Source: Polaromonas eurypsychrophila (GTDB lineage Bacteria > Pseudomonadota > Gammaproteobacteria > Burkholderiales > Burkholderiaceae_C). Taken from it: a stretch of 64,000 nt of DNA. Position numbers and translations under genes: made by a program. Positions 34,188 to 42,970 of the stretch are shown piece after piece. The DNA lies in contig NZ_BMIG01000012.1 in NCBI RefSeq assembly GCF_014641715.1, forward strand, positions 61,448-125,447. Reading direction: 5' to 3'. Numbering within the stretch: position 1 is the stretch's first letter; each line of letters opens with the position of its first letter. The notes below the pieces were generated by a model that searched no databases, was not told where the DNA came from, and worked only from the letters and a program-made list of their open reading frames with translations.

Positions 34188-35402
34188 ATGACATTCAAGC
34201 AGTCCCTGCAGCAGTTATTGACCGATCTCTCGCGCTTTCCCTGGCGCGATACCGCCTTCACCCTGCGCCAGCGTTTTCGCGAAGACCACATGGGCCTGAC
34301 GGCCAGCAGCCTGACCTTCACCACCAGCATTGCGCTGGTGCCATTTTTCACGGTGGCACTGGCCATTTTCACGGCGTTTCCGATGTTTTCCAAGTTGCAG
34401 GGTGCGCTGCAGGTCTGGCTGGTCAACAGCCTGATCCCGGACAACATCTCGCGCCAGGTGCTCGGTTACCTGACCCAGTTTTCGTCGCAGGCCAACAAGC
34501 TGGGCGTGGCTGGCCTGGCGGTGCTGCTGGGCACGGCGATTGCGCTGATCCTGACCATAGACCGCACGCTCAATGGCATCTGGCGCGTGAAAAAACCGCG
34601 GCCGCTGGCGCAGCGCGTGTTGATCTACTGGGCCGCCATCACGCTGGGCCCGCTGGTGTTGGGCGCCAGCCTGGCGGTGACCTCGTACGTGATTTCAGGC
34701 TCAAGCGGCGTGGTTAGCACCATGCCCGACGGGTTGCGCGTGTTGCTGGACATCCTGCAGTTTGTCCTTCTTGCCGGCGGGATGGCCGCGCTGTACCGCT
34801 ATGTGCCCAACACCTTTGTTCGCTGGTCGCATGCCTGGGTAGGTGGGCTGTTTGTCGCAGCCGGCATCGAGATCGCCAAAAAGGTGCTGAGTCTGTACCT
34901 GAGCAGCGTGCCAACCTATTCGCTGGTCTACGGTGCGTTTGCCACGCTGCCGATTTTGCTGGTCTGGATTTATGTGGCCTGGGTCATCGTGCTGCTGGGT
35001 GCGGTGATCGCGGCCTACCTGCCCAGCCTGCTGGCCGGCGTGGCGCGCCGAGGCAGTGCGCACGGCTGGCAGTTCCAGCTTGCGGTGGAGCTGTTGCAAC
35101 AACTTCACCTGGCGCGCAGCACCCCGCGCATCGGGCTGGAAGCGTCGGAGCTGGCGAAGGCGCTGCAGGTTGATGTGTTGCAGTTGGAGCCCGTGCTGGA
35201 AACCTTGATGTCTTTGGACTGGATCGGCCAGTTGACCGACCCCGAGGACGAGAAAGAAGCGCGCTACCTGTTGCTGGCCGACCCGGATGCGACCAAGCTG
35301 GCCCCGCTGATGGCTCAGTTGCTGCTCAGCCGCGATCCGACCATGGAAAATCTGTGGGAAAACGGTGGTTTCCCCTTGCTGCGTCTGCGTGACCTGTTAT
35401 GA
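34188..35402 (+). CDS. YihY/BrkB family inner membrane protein
   Basis: A 404-residue protein starting at ATG 34188. The first 290 residues hold six hydrophobic segments and the family motifs MGLTASSLTFTTSIALVPFF and YSLVYGAFATLPILLVWIYV. This family was once called RNase BN in error; members are membrane proteins of unclear role. The last 110 residues form a soluble domain (LARSTPRIGLEASELAKALQ) that resembles a winged helix, an extension common in Betaproteobacteria. Confidence 0.88.
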   Translation: MTFKQSLQQLLTDLSRFPWRDTAFTLRQRFREDHMGLTASSLTFTTSIALVPFFTVALAIFTAFPMFSKLQGALQVWLVNSLIPDNISRQVLGYLTQFSSQANKLGVAGLAVLLGTAIALILTIDRTLNGIWRVKKPRPLAQRVLIYWAAITLGPLVLGASLAVTSYVISGSSGVVSTMPDGLRVLLDILQFVLLAGGMAALYRYVPNTFVRWSHAWVGGLFVAAGIEIAKKVLSLYLSSVPTYSLVYGAFATLPILLVWIYVAWVIVLLGAVIAAYLPSLLAGVARRGSAHGWQFQLAVELLQQLHLARSTPRIGLEASELAKALQVDVLQLEPVLETLMSLDWIGQLTDPEDEKEARYLLLADPDATKLAPLMAQLLLSRDPTMENLWENGGFPLLRLRDLL

Positions 35403-35421
35403 AATTGATAGCAGACAGGTT

Positions 35422-35509
35422 GTCATCCCGGACTTGATCCGGGATCCATGCTTCATGGACGGCTGTCGTTGTAAGCGCGACATGGATAGCGGGTCTAGCC
35501 CGCAATGAC
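35422..35509 (+). repeat. REP-like dispersed palindromic repeat (family 3), copy A
   Basis: GTCATCCCGGACTTGATCCG then GGATCCATG, a variable middle and ATGGATAGCGGGTCTAGCCC then GCAATGAC. Both halves form hairpins (CCCGGA..TCCGGG and GCGGGTCTAGCCCGC). Copies at 48663-48751 and 61287-61378 share both ends; a half copy is at 57283-57311. Confidence 0.9.
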
Positions 35510-35523
35510 AAACAGCCACGCCG

Positions 35524-36249
35524 CTACTTGCCGGCTTGTTTAGCCGCCTCATAACGCGCCTTGTTCTCCGCATTCGGCGGGTACAGACCCGGCAGCGAAG
35601 CGCCAGAGTCGACCTCGGCCATGATCCAGGCCTCCAGCCTTTCCTGCTCAGGCGCCAGCGTAAGCATTTCGTCCAGCAGCGCGGCCGGGATCAGCACCGC
35701 GCCGTCGTCATCGACCACCACCACATCGCCGGGAAACACTGCGACGCCGCCGCAGGCAATCGGCTGCTGCCAGGCCACAAAGGTCAGGCCCGCGACCGAC
35801 GGTGGCGCGGCCGCACCGTTGCACCAGACCGGTAGCCCGGTCGCCAGCACACCAGCCTGGTCGCGCACCACACCGTCGCTCACCAGCGCGGTCACGCCGC
35901 GTTTGGCCATGCGCGCGCACAGGATGTCCCCGAAAATGCCGGCGTCAGCGACACCCATGGCATCAACCACGGCAATGCAGCCCGTGGGCATGTCTTCAAT
36001 GGCGGCGCGTGTGGAGATCGGCGAGGACCAGGACTCCGGCGTGGCCAGGTCTTCGCGCGCCGGTACAAAACGCAAGGTGAAAGCCCGGCCCACCAGCCTT
36101 GGCTGGCCGGGCCGCAAAGGCCGAGCGCCGCGCAGCCAGACATTGCGCAGCCCTTTCTTGAGCAGGATGGTGGTCAGCGTGGCAGTCGTGACCTGGGAAA
36201 GAATGTCAACGACCTTGGGGTCGAGTTGCATGTTGATGGGGCTGGTCAT
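35524..36249 (-). CDS. RraA family protein, aldolase-like
   Basis: A 241-residue protein of the RraA/HMG aldolase fold. Visible are AVVDAMGVADAGIFGDILCARM (GxxGxxL-type substrate and metal loop), ALVSDGVVRDQAG with the conserved R-D pair, and VFPGDVVVVDDDGAVLIP. Members with the RD pair and downstream Asp include 4-hydroxy-4-methyl-2-oxoglutarate/oxaloacetate aldolases; the RNase E regulator RraA is a shorter relative. It is the last gene of a minus-strand operon with TAXI/TRAP transport and a DHDPS-like lyase, which favours a catabolic aldolase over RNA regulation. Confidence 0.87.
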   Translation of the reverse strand: MTSPINMQLDPKVVDILSQVTTATLTTILLKKGLRNVWLRGARPLRPGQPRLVGRAFTLRFVPAREDLATPESWSSPISTRAAIEDMPTGCIAVVDAMGVADAGIFGDILCARMAKRGVTALVSDGVVRDQAGVLATGLPVWCNGAAAPPSVAGLTFVAWQQPIACGGVAVFPGDVVVVDDDGAVLIPAALLDEMLTLAPEQERLEAWIMAEVDSGASLPGLYPPNAENKARYEAAKQAGK

Positions 36250-36282
36250 TGGAAAAAGTCTCCGTCGATGGGTGGGTTGGTT

Positions 36283-37218
36283 TCAGGCGATTTCAGCCAG
36301 ACGCCGGGTCTGCCGGACGGTCAGGCGGGCGATGTCGGCGATGTCGGCGGCCGACAACTTGGGGCCGGGCTTGCGGATGGCCGCGCTGGCGATCACGCCG
36401 CGCTCGGCCAGGATGTGCTTGCGCACCGCCAGGCCGATGCCGGTTTGCTGCTCGTAACGGGCCAGCGGCAGGTAGGCGTCAAAAATAGTGTGCGCTTTTT
36501 CAATGTCATCGGCAGCAAAGGCCCGGCACACGTCCACCATCATCTCGGGGTAGGCAAAGCCGGTCATGGCCCCGTCGGCGCCGCGGGTGAGTTCTTCGGG
36601 CAGGAACAGGCCACCGCCATTGCCCGTGAGGATGGAGACACGCCGCACCTCACCGCGTTCGCTGGCGGCACGAATGCTTGAGAGCTTGGCCAGGCCCGGG
36701 CAGTCTTCGTGCTTAAGCATGACGCAGGTCGGCGAGTTCTTCAGGATGCGCAGGATGACCGGGGTGGACATCTGTACCCCGGTGGACACCGGGTGGTCCT
36801 GCAGGACCCAGGGCACGTCTTTTCCCAGGGTTTCATTGACCATGTCAAAGTAGGCGACGATCTGGTCGTCGGTGCGAACGCTGGAAGGTGGCGCCACCAT
36901 CACACCGGCCGCGCCCAGGGTCATCACGCTATCGGTGAGTTCGCGCATGGGAGCAAAGCCCGGAGCCGAGGCGCCCACCACCACCGGCACGCGTCCGGCC
37001 ACACGCGTGAGCACCTGTTTGACGAACACACGCGACTCTTCGGCCGTCAGCTTGGTGGCTTCGCCCATGATGCCCAGCACGGTCAGGCCGGTCACGCCCT
37101 TGTCCAGGCAGAAATCGATCATGCGGTCGGTGCTGGCCAGATCCAGCGCACCGCTGTCGGTGAAGGGGGTGACGGTAATCAGGTACACGCCCGTGGCGGA
37201 AGCATCCAGTTTTTTCAC
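36283..37218 (-). CDS. Dihydrodipicolinate synthase family lyase
   Basis: A 311-residue class I aldolase-fold protein (DapA superfamily). GTG 37218 was chosen because GGAG lies six bases upstream and the product then begins KKLDASATGVYLITVTPF, as in relatives. Motifs: GVTGLTVLGIMGEATKLT (GxxGE loop), VVVGASAPGF, WVLQDHPVSTGV, and the Schiff-base Lys probably in CVMLKHEDCPG. Family members split or join pyruvate with aldehydes or 2-oxo acids. Linked to a TRAP system and an RraA aldolase, it likely cleaves an imported sugar acid or hydroxy acid derivative; the true dapA should be elsewhere. Confidence 0.87.
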   Translation of the reverse strand: MKKLDASATGVYLITVTPFTDSGALDLASTDRMIDFCLDKGVTGLTVLGIMGEATKLTAEESRVFVKQVLTRVAGRVPVVVGASAPGFAPMRELTDSVMTLGAAGVMVAPPSSVRTDDQIVAYFDMVNETLGKDVPWVLQDHPVSTGVQMSTPVILRILKNSPTCVMLKHEDCPGLAKLSSIRAASERGEVRRVSILTGNGGGLFLPEELTRGADGAMTGFAYPEMMVDVCRAFAADDIEKAHTIFDAYLPLARYEQQTGIGLAVRKHILAERGVIASAAIRKPGPKLSAADIADIARLTVRQTRRLAEIA

Positions 37219-37282
37219 AATCAGCTCCAAAATCAGCATCAAATTGGTTCTTGCCGTTCAGCGCACAGGGCTGGCCATCGGC

Positions 37283-39331
37283 TCAGGCCGTCCGTAGCTG
37301 CCGCCGAAAGTATTGCATGGCCAGCGCGGCGATGACCCCTCCAAAGCCGATCACATCGGCCAAAGTACTAGGGTAGACCAGTGCAAAGCCGGCGATGATC
37401 AGCATCCAGCGTTCCAGCAAAGTGGTGCGCAGGAGCGCCCAGCCCTGAAAGCCGCCGGCCAGAGCCGCAATGCCCACGGCTGCGGTCAGGGTGACTTCGG
37501 CGATGGACCACCAGTTGGCTGCCGCCAGCGCTTTGGTCGAGCCCATCAGCAACAAGCCCTGGCCGCTCGGATCCAGCACGAACATGAAGGGCACCAGGAA
37601 GGCCGGCACAGTGTATTTCCAGCATTGCAGCGTCGTCTTGTAGGGGTCGCCGCCGGTGATGGCTGCCGCCGCGAAAGGCGAGAGGGCCGTCGGCGGTGAC
37701 ACTTCCGACAGCACGGCGTAATAGAAGATAAACATATGCGCCGCGAAGTCCGGCACGCCCAGCTTGATCAGTGCCGGCGCTGCGATTACCGCGCAAATAA
37801 TGTAGGACGCCGTCACCGGAACGGCCAGGCCCACGATCCACACCACCATCGATGTGTAGATGGCCGTGAGCAGCAGCGAGCCGCCTGCGGCGTCGATGAC
37901 GATGGAGCTGAACTTCAGGCCCAGACCGGTCAGGGTCACCACACCGACAATAATTCCAGCGCCGGCGCAGGTGGCCGCCACATTCAGCACGCCCAGTGAG
38001 CCGCCCTCCATGGCCTTGACGAAGGGTGACTTGAAAATGTGCTCCCTGATCGAGCCCTTGCCGGTAAACAGATCGTAAGAGAACAGGGCCGTGTCGCGCC
38101 GCAGGAAGCTGGTGGCGAATGACACCACCGTGGCCCAGAAGACGGACAGCACCGGCGAGAAGCCCCACATCATGAAGGCGACGATGGACACCAGCGACAG
38201 AAAGTGGAACCAGTAATTGCGCGTCAGGTTCCAGACTGAATCGACCTTGTCGAAAGCCACATTGCCCATGCCGTACTTGCGCGCGTCCAGTTCCACCATG
38301 AGGAACAGCGCCAGATAAAACAGGATGGTGGGGATGACGGCCATCAGCAGCACGTCGAGGTAGGAGATCTTCAGGAATTCGGCGATCAGGAAAGCCGCCG
38401 CACCCAGAACCGGCGGCGAGATGATCGCGCCCAGCCCCCCGGCTGCCAGCAGGCCGCCAGCGGCGTTCTTTTCGTAACCCACCTTCGCCAGCATGGGATA
38501 AGCCACGGCGCCCAGTGTGACGGTGGTCGCCACTCCCGAGCCCGAGGGCCCGCCCAGCAGGAAGGACGCCAGCACCACTGTGCGCCCCGCGCCGGTCGGT
38601 TTCCCGCCCATGGCCGAGAAGGAAAAGTCGATGTAAAACTTGCCCGCACCCGAGTACTGCAAGAAGGCGCCGAAAATGGTGAACAGGATGATTAGCGACG
38701 AGGATACATCGACCGCCACGCCGTAAATGCCCTCCAGTGTCATGTACATCACCCCCACCAGACGACCCACCTCGTAGCCCTTGTGCGTCCAGGGCGCGGG
38801 CAGCCAGGGCCCGAGCAGCGCATAAGCCAGGAAAGAGCAGGTGATGATCGGCATGATCCAGCCGTTGGTACGGCGCATGGCCTCCAGCACCAACACGATC
38901 AGCGCGATGCCGAAGGCGATGTCCCAGGGCGCGGGCGAGGTATTGCGGTCGGTGAAGTCGTCGCCGCCCATGATCAGGTAGACCACGATGCCGACCGACA
39001 GCGCGGCCGCCAGCCAGTCCCACCACATGATGCGGTGACGAAAACGTTTTGCAATCGGGAACACCAGGAAAGACAGAAACAGCACAAACCCCACGTGCAC
39101 CGGTCGCAGCGTCTGCGTCGGCACGATGGCGTAAGCGGTGTAAAGGTGGAACACCGACATTACAAAGGCCAGCGCTGTCACCGTGACGGCCAGCCAGCCC
39201 TTTAGCTTGTTGGCTGCGCCTTCCTCGGCCTCGATGAACTCCTCAGCCTTGAGGCGCGCCTCTTCGCTGACAACGACGGGCTCCGGGGTGCTGCTGTGGC
39301 CCGGCTTGTCAGGCGTCGTGGATGAATTCAT
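37283..39331 (-). CDS. Fused TRAP transporter permease (4TM plus 12TM), TAXI type
   Basis: A 682-residue permease with about 16-18 membrane segments, joining the small DctQ-like and large DctM-like subunits. The DctM part has GGPSGSGVATTVTLGAVAYP, GLGAIISPPVLGAAAFLIAE and EVSPPTALSPFAAAAITGGD, typical of TRAP family 4TM/12TM fusions. It uses a sodium gradient to take up the solute delivered by its receptor. The receptor gene is two bases upstream (39334) in the same operon. The short soluble N-terminus (residues 1-45) is acidic. It differs from the 869-residue version at 54200, which carries an extra C-terminal domain. Confidence 0.93.
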   Translation of the reverse strand: MNSSTTPDKPGHSSTPEPVVVSEEARLKAEEFIEAEEGAANKLKGWLAVTVTALAFVMSVFHLYTAYAIVPTQTLRPVHVGFVLFLSFLVFPIAKRFRHRIMWWDWLAAALSVGIVVYLIMGGDDFTDRNTSPAPWDIAFGIALIVLVLEAMRRTNGWIMPIITCSFLAYALLGPWLPAPWTHKGYEVGRLVGVMYMTLEGIYGVAVDVSSSLIILFTIFGAFLQYSGAGKFYIDFSFSAMGGKPTGAGRTVVLASFLLGGPSGSGVATTVTLGAVAYPMLAKVGYEKNAAGGLLAAGGLGAIISPPVLGAAAFLIAEFLKISYLDVLLMAVIPTILFYLALFLMVELDARKYGMGNVAFDKVDSVWNLTRNYWFHFLSLVSIVAFMMWGFSPVLSVFWATVVSFATSFLRRDTALFSYDLFTGKGSIREHIFKSPFVKAMEGGSLGVLNVAATCAGAGIIVGVVTLTGLGLKFSSIVIDAAGGSLLLTAIYTSMVVWIVGLAVPVTASYIICAVIAAPALIKLGVPDFAAHMFIFYYAVLSEVSPPTALSPFAAAAITGGDPYKTTLQCWKYTVPAFLVPFMFVLDPSGQGLLLMGSTKALAAANWWSIAEVTLTAAVGIAALAGGFQGWALLRTTLLERWMLIIAGFALVYPSTLADVIGFGGVIAALAMQYFRRQLRTA

Positions 39332-39333
39332 CC

Positions 39334-40293
39334 TTAGTTGAGTTTCACGCCTTTTTCGGCAAAGTACTTCACCGCGCCGGGGTGGAAGGGAATGGGCGAG
39401 GCGGATGTCTTCTGATTTTCAAGCTTGAAGTTGGTCGCTTCCTTGTGCACGGCGATCAGGTCGTCACGCTTGTCGAAGATGGTTTTGACGATGTTGTAAG
39501 CCGTCTTGTCGTCCATGTTCTCGTGCGCCACCAGGATATTCATCACGGTGGCCTGCTTGTTGTCGGTGTCCATGCCCTTGTACATATCCTTGGGGATGCT
39601 GTCTTCGATATACAGGTTGCCGTATTTCTTGTTCATGGCGGCGACCTGCTCGGAATGGTCCACCATCTTGAGTTTGGTACCGGGCGTATTGGCCAGGTCT
39701 GTCACGGCCGCCGTGGGCAGACCGCCAACCCAGAAGAAAGCGTCGATCTTGCTGTCTTTCATCGCATTGACCGACTCGGCAGCGCCCAGGCGTTCGCGTT
39801 TGAGATCCTTGTCCTTGTCCAGACCGGCGGCCTCGATCAGGCGGAAGGCCATCACTTCGGTGGCGCTGCCGGGCGAGCCGGTAGATACGCGCTTGCCCTT
39901 CAAGTCAGACATCTTGGCAATGCCCCGGCCCTCGACGCTGACCACGTGCATGCGGTTGGGGTAGAGGATCATCAAGGTCTTGAGAGGAACCTTGTTGCCC
40001 TTGAACTTGTCCTCACCCTTGTAGGCGTCCAGACCGGCGTCGGTCATGGTGAAGCCGACGTAAGGCTTGCCGCTGCCGATCAGTTTGAGGTTGTCGACCG
40101 AACCGCCGGTGACCTCGGCCGTGGCCTGCATACCGGGGACATGTTTGGACAGAACGGCCGCGATGCCGCCGCCCATGGGGTAGTACACCCCGCCGGTACC
40201 GCCGGTGGCGATGGAAATGTTTTGCGCGCCAGCGCTCAGGGACAGCGCAAGGCCTGCGACCAATGCGTAAACGCGGGGTTTGAAACCGATCAT
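39334..40293 (-). CDS. TAXI family TRAP transporter solute-binding protein
   Basis: A 319-residue periplasmic receptor (PF16868). AAGGAG precedes ATG 40293. The signal peptide is VYALVAGLALSLSAGAQ, followed by SIATGGTGGVYYPMGGG, which is the TAXI signature, then TGSPGSATEVMAFRLIEA and DAFFWVGGLPTAAV. TAXI receptors feed fused TRAP permeases; few have known ligands (glutamate, 2-oxoglutarate). It is the first gene of the operon TAXI-TRAP-DHDPS-RraA. Confidence 0.93.
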   Translation of the reverse strand: MIGFKPRVYALVAGLALSLSAGAQNISIATGGTGGVYYPMGGGIAAVLSKHVPGMQATAEVTGGSVDNLKLIGSGKPYVGFTMTDAGLDAYKGEDKFKGNKVPLKTLMILYPNRMHVVSVEGRGIAKMSDLKGKRVSTGSPGSATEVMAFRLIEAAGLDKDKDLKRERLGAAESVNAMKDSKIDAFFWVGGLPTAAVTDLANTPGTKLKMVDHSEQVAAMNKKYGNLYIEDSIPKDMYKGMDTDNKQATVMNILVAHENMDDKTAYNIVKTIFDKRDDLIAVHKEATNFKLENQKTSASPIPFHPGAVKYFAEKGVKLN

Positions 40294-40438
40294 GTTTGTC
40301 TCCTTGTAGAGGGGTCGGGCTCACGGATCCCTGTTGCTTTTCATTCTGGCATGGGGCTTCGTTAGCACACTAATAGTTTTCCCGAAGACGGGACGGGGTA
40401 GCTCCCGGTTTTTTGCTTTTTTCGCCGGGCGGGCTGTC

Positions 40439-40786
40439 TCAGAGCTTGACCTTGCCGGTCCAGATGTCCTTGTACATGACCCAGTCACCCATAAAGCTGT
40501 ACAGCGGGCGCTTGAACGACGCGGGTTTGTTTTTCTCAAAGACGAAATGGCCGATCCAGGCAAATCCATAGCCGCAGAGCAGGCCAACCAGCAGCCACCA
40601 GGGATTTCGGGTCAACACAAGGGCTAACAGACACAGCAGCGACAGGCTGGAGCCCGCGAAGTGCAGGCGGCGGCAGGTCAGGTTGCTGTGTTCGGTCAGG
40701 TAAAACGGATAGAACTCGGCAAATGTTTTGAAGGCGCGGGCGTCGGTGACTGGCGCAGACGGCGCGCTGAGCGGGGTGGTGTTCAT
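40439..40786 (-). CDS. DUF962/Mpo1-like membrane protein
   Basis: A 115-residue protein starting at ATG 40786 (MNTTPL), with AGGAA ten bases upstream. Family motifs: FYPFYLTEHSNLTCRRLHF with conserved His residues, two hydrophobic segments (LSLLCLLALVLTRNPWWLL) and GFAWIGHFVFEKNKPASFK. The yeast homologue Mpo1 is an Fe-dependent dioxygenase acting on 2-hydroxy fatty acids in the ER; the same His pattern is present here. It lies upstream of the TAXI operon on the same strand, 145 bp away. Confidence 0.85.
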   Translation of the reverse strand: MNTTPLSAPSAPVTDARAFKTFAEFYPFYLTEHSNLTCRRLHFAGSSLSLLCLLALVLTRNPWWLLVGLLCGYGFAWIGHFVFEKNKPASFKRPLYSFMGDWVMYKDIWTGKVKL

Positions 40787-40851
40787 GGTTTGCCTGTTTC
40801 CTGAAACTGCTTGTTTCATCATCATAGCCATGCTCACGCACGATGGCACGT

Positions 40852-41004
40852 ATGAGCCCTTCTATCCTGCTACCTGCCGAACGCTGGATTCTGTGCCTGT
40901 GCGCTGACTGGTGCGGCGCTGGCGAATATCGAGTTGAATCGCTGAGCGCCATTATTGGCGACGGCACCGTATGTATCCAGACAACGGCCATGCCTATCCG
41001 CTAG
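40852..41004 (+). pseudogene. Truncated thioredoxin-like fragment
   Basis: The 50-codon frame contains LPAERWILCLCADWCGAGEY, which resembles the active-site region of thioredoxin-like proteins (ADWCGTCREY). The second Cys is missing because two residues are lost, and the rest of the fold is absent after about 30 residues. I read it as a gene remnant; chance resemblance is possible. Confidence 0.35.
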
Positions 41005-41020
41005 GCAATCTGGATGTTTC

Positions 41021-41923
41021 TCACCAAAGTGGGCTTGCTTTTGTGAAATCTGCTGTTTGAATGACAGCCTCCCGCATGCGCCCCAGCATTGGGCGGTTGT
41101 CATTGCGACGCCATTGAAAGGTGTATTCCAGCGCGGGTAGCGCGGGGCGGCTTCTAAGCCGCACGACCGCCATGCGGTGCGCCATCTGTTTCAACCAGCC
41201 GTTGGGGAACAGGCCGATGCCCACGCCCGCGGCGATCAGACTGGCTATCGCTGCCAGGTTGTTGCAGGTCAGGCGCCGGCCCGCCTCCAGGTTGTTGACG
41301 GCAAGCCAGTGCTCCAGCATACGCGTCGGGCCCGCGGCGGGTGGCATGGTGATCAGCGCCGTCTCCTGCAGCAGAGTTGCGGTGACCCAGCGCTGGGCGC
41401 CCACCAGACTGGGCGCGGCGGCCCAGGAGAACCCCACCTGCGCCAGCGCTTCACTGGCAATGGCGCTGTGCGAGGAATAACCTGCCACGACGGCGAAATC
41501 GAGCTCGCCACTTTTGAGCCGTTGCTCTAGGACGGCGCCCAGATCCACGCAGGGTTCCAGGACCAGCTCGGGATGGTGCTTGCGCGCATGCGCCACCAGG
41601 TCGGGCAGCCAGGTCAGCGCGGCAAGCTCGCCTACGCCAAAGCGGCAGTGGCCCCGCGCAGCGTTCCCGTCCTCGGCCATTAGGGTACGCATCTCGTCGG
41701 CCAAACCGAGCATGCGCCGCGCCAGCGGCAGCAGCAGCTCACCAGCTTCTGTCAGTGTGGCGCGATGACCGCTGCGGTCGAACAGCGGTTTGCGAATGTG
41801 CGCTTCCAGTTCCGAAATTCGCTTGGACAGCGTGGACTGCGAGACATGAAGACGATCGGCTGCCACAAAAAAACTGGGGGCGCTCGCTGCCCAATACAAG
41901 GCCTCCAGCTGCTTGAGAGTCAT
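41021..41923 (-). CDS. LysR-type transcriptional regulator
   Basis: A 300-residue LysR regulator starting at ATG 41923 (MTLKQLEALYW). The HTH is in residues 1-60 (FFVAADRLHVSQSTLSKRIS). The effector domain has GVGELAALTWLPDLVA and AAGVGIGLFPNGWL. It faces the Bug-dehydrogenase-oxidase-aldolase operon across 87 bp, with a palindromic operator candidate close to its own start, so it probably regulates both directions. Confidence 0.94.
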   Translation of the reverse strand: MTLKQLEALYWAASAPSFFVAADRLHVSQSTLSKRISELEAHIRKPLFDRSGHRATLTEAGELLLPLARRMLGLADEMRTLMAEDGNAARGHCRFGVGELAALTWLPDLVAHARKHHPELVLEPCVDLGAVLEQRLKSGELDFAVVAGYSSHSAIASEALAQVGFSWAAAPSLVGAQRWVTATLLQETALITMPPAAGPTRMLEHWLAVNNLEAGRRLTCNNLAAIASLIAAGVGIGLFPNGWLKQMAHRMAVVRLRSRPALPALEYTFQWRRNDNRPMLGRMREAVIQTADFTKASPLW

Positions 41924-41932
41924 GTTTCTATT

Positions 41933-41954
41933 TTTCGAAGTATAAACATCGAAA
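41933..41954. promoter_or_regulatory. Candidate LysR operator
   Basis: TTTCGA-N10-TCGAAA, an inverted repeat with LysR-like spacing in an AT-rich divergent intergenic region. It starts ten bases from the lysR start codon and lies 57 bp before the Bug gene, a usual autoregulation site. Confidence 0.6.
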
Positions 41955-42010
41955 TTTATCACTTTTCTTCTACAACTCCCGGCTCCAAAATCCAGCGCAG
42001 GAGACACAAC

Positions 42011-42970
42011 ATGACCCCCACCACTGCATTCACCCGTCGCATGCTCGGCGTTCTTGCCCTGTCCGCCCTGGCCGCGCCCGCCTTGGCTCAGGATTGGACT
42101 CCCACCCAACCTATTACCATCCTGGTGGGTTTCGCGCCCGGCGGCTCAGCCGACCAGATCGCGCGTCAGCTTTCGTTCGCGGCCAAGGGCATCATTCCCG
42201 TGCCTGTGCTGGTTGTAAACAAAGTGGGCGCCGCAGGCGCGATCGCTGCGCAGGCCACTGCCGAGGCCAAGCCAGACGGCTACACCCTGTTCGTCGGAGG
42301 CGGCAGCGAAACCACGTCGGTCGGCCACTTCAAGACCCTCGCCTATGACCCGCGCAAATCGTTTACCCCGGTCATCAAGGTTTCGCGGGCTCCCAGCATC
42401 CTGGCGGTGAAGGCCGACTCAAAGTTCACCGACATGAAGGCCTTGCTCGCCGAGGCGAAGCTGGCACCCGAGAAGGTCTCGTATGGTTCGACTGGCGAGG
42501 GCGGCATCTTCCATGCCACCGGCCTCGTCTGGGAGAAGCAGTCCGGCGTAAAGCTGCTCCACGTGCCCTACAAGGGCGCCGCAGATTCCATGAATGCCCT
42601 TCTGGGCGGCCAGGTGGACACGGCGTTCGGCGCTTACGAAGAGATGAAGCCGATGATCGATGCTGGCCGCGTGCGCCCGCTGGCGCTGTTCTCGCGCAGC
42701 CGACTGCCGGCGTTGGCGAACGTGCCTACGATGATGGAGCTGGGAGTGCCGGTCGCGCTCGACAATATGAAGGGCCTCATGGCCCCCGCCGGTCTGCCGC
42801 CGCATATTCAACGTTACTTGCACGACGCTTTCCGCAAGGCCATGCAGACGACCGAGTGGAAAGATTACGTCGCCAAGTCGGGGCTGACGCAGGACTACGC
42901 CGAGGGCGTCGCCTTTCAGAAGGAAGTGGTCGAGGCCTATGAGTTGATCGGCAAGGCCATCGCCAAATGA
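42011..42970 (+). CDS. Bug family (TctC-like) periplasmic substrate-binding protein
   Basis: A 319-residue receptor. AGGAG precedes ATG 42011. The signal peptide ends in LAALAAPALAQ-type text (LALSALAAPALAQ). Family motifs: ITILVGFAPGGSADQIARQL, NKVGAAGAIAAQATAEAKPDGYTLF and HVPYKGAADSMNALLGGQVD. It is the first gene of a four-gene plus-strand operon with an ATGA overlap to the next gene. As with the other two orphan receptors in this window, no tctAB genes adjoin it. Confidence 0.94.
   Translation: MTPTTAFTRRMLGVLALSALAAPALAQDWTPTQPITILVGFAPGGSADQIARQLSFAAKGIIPVPVLVVNKVGAAGAIAAQATAEAKPDGYTLFVGGGSETTSVGHFKTLAYDPRKSFTPVIKVSRAPSILAVKADSKFTDMKALLAEAKLAPEKVSYGSTGEGGIFHATGLVWEKQSGVKLLHVPYKGAADSMNALLGGQVDTAFGAYEEMKPMIDAGRVRPLALFSRSRLPALANVPTMMELGVPVALDNMKGLMAPAGLPPHIQRYLHDAFRKAMQTTEWKDYVAKSGLTQDYAEGVAFQKEVVEAYELIGKAIAK

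Noticed and set aside
37368..39026. 552-codon frame overlapping the TRAP permease in another frame
   Set aside because: Gly/Arg/His-rich shadow text; the permease frame has all family motifs.
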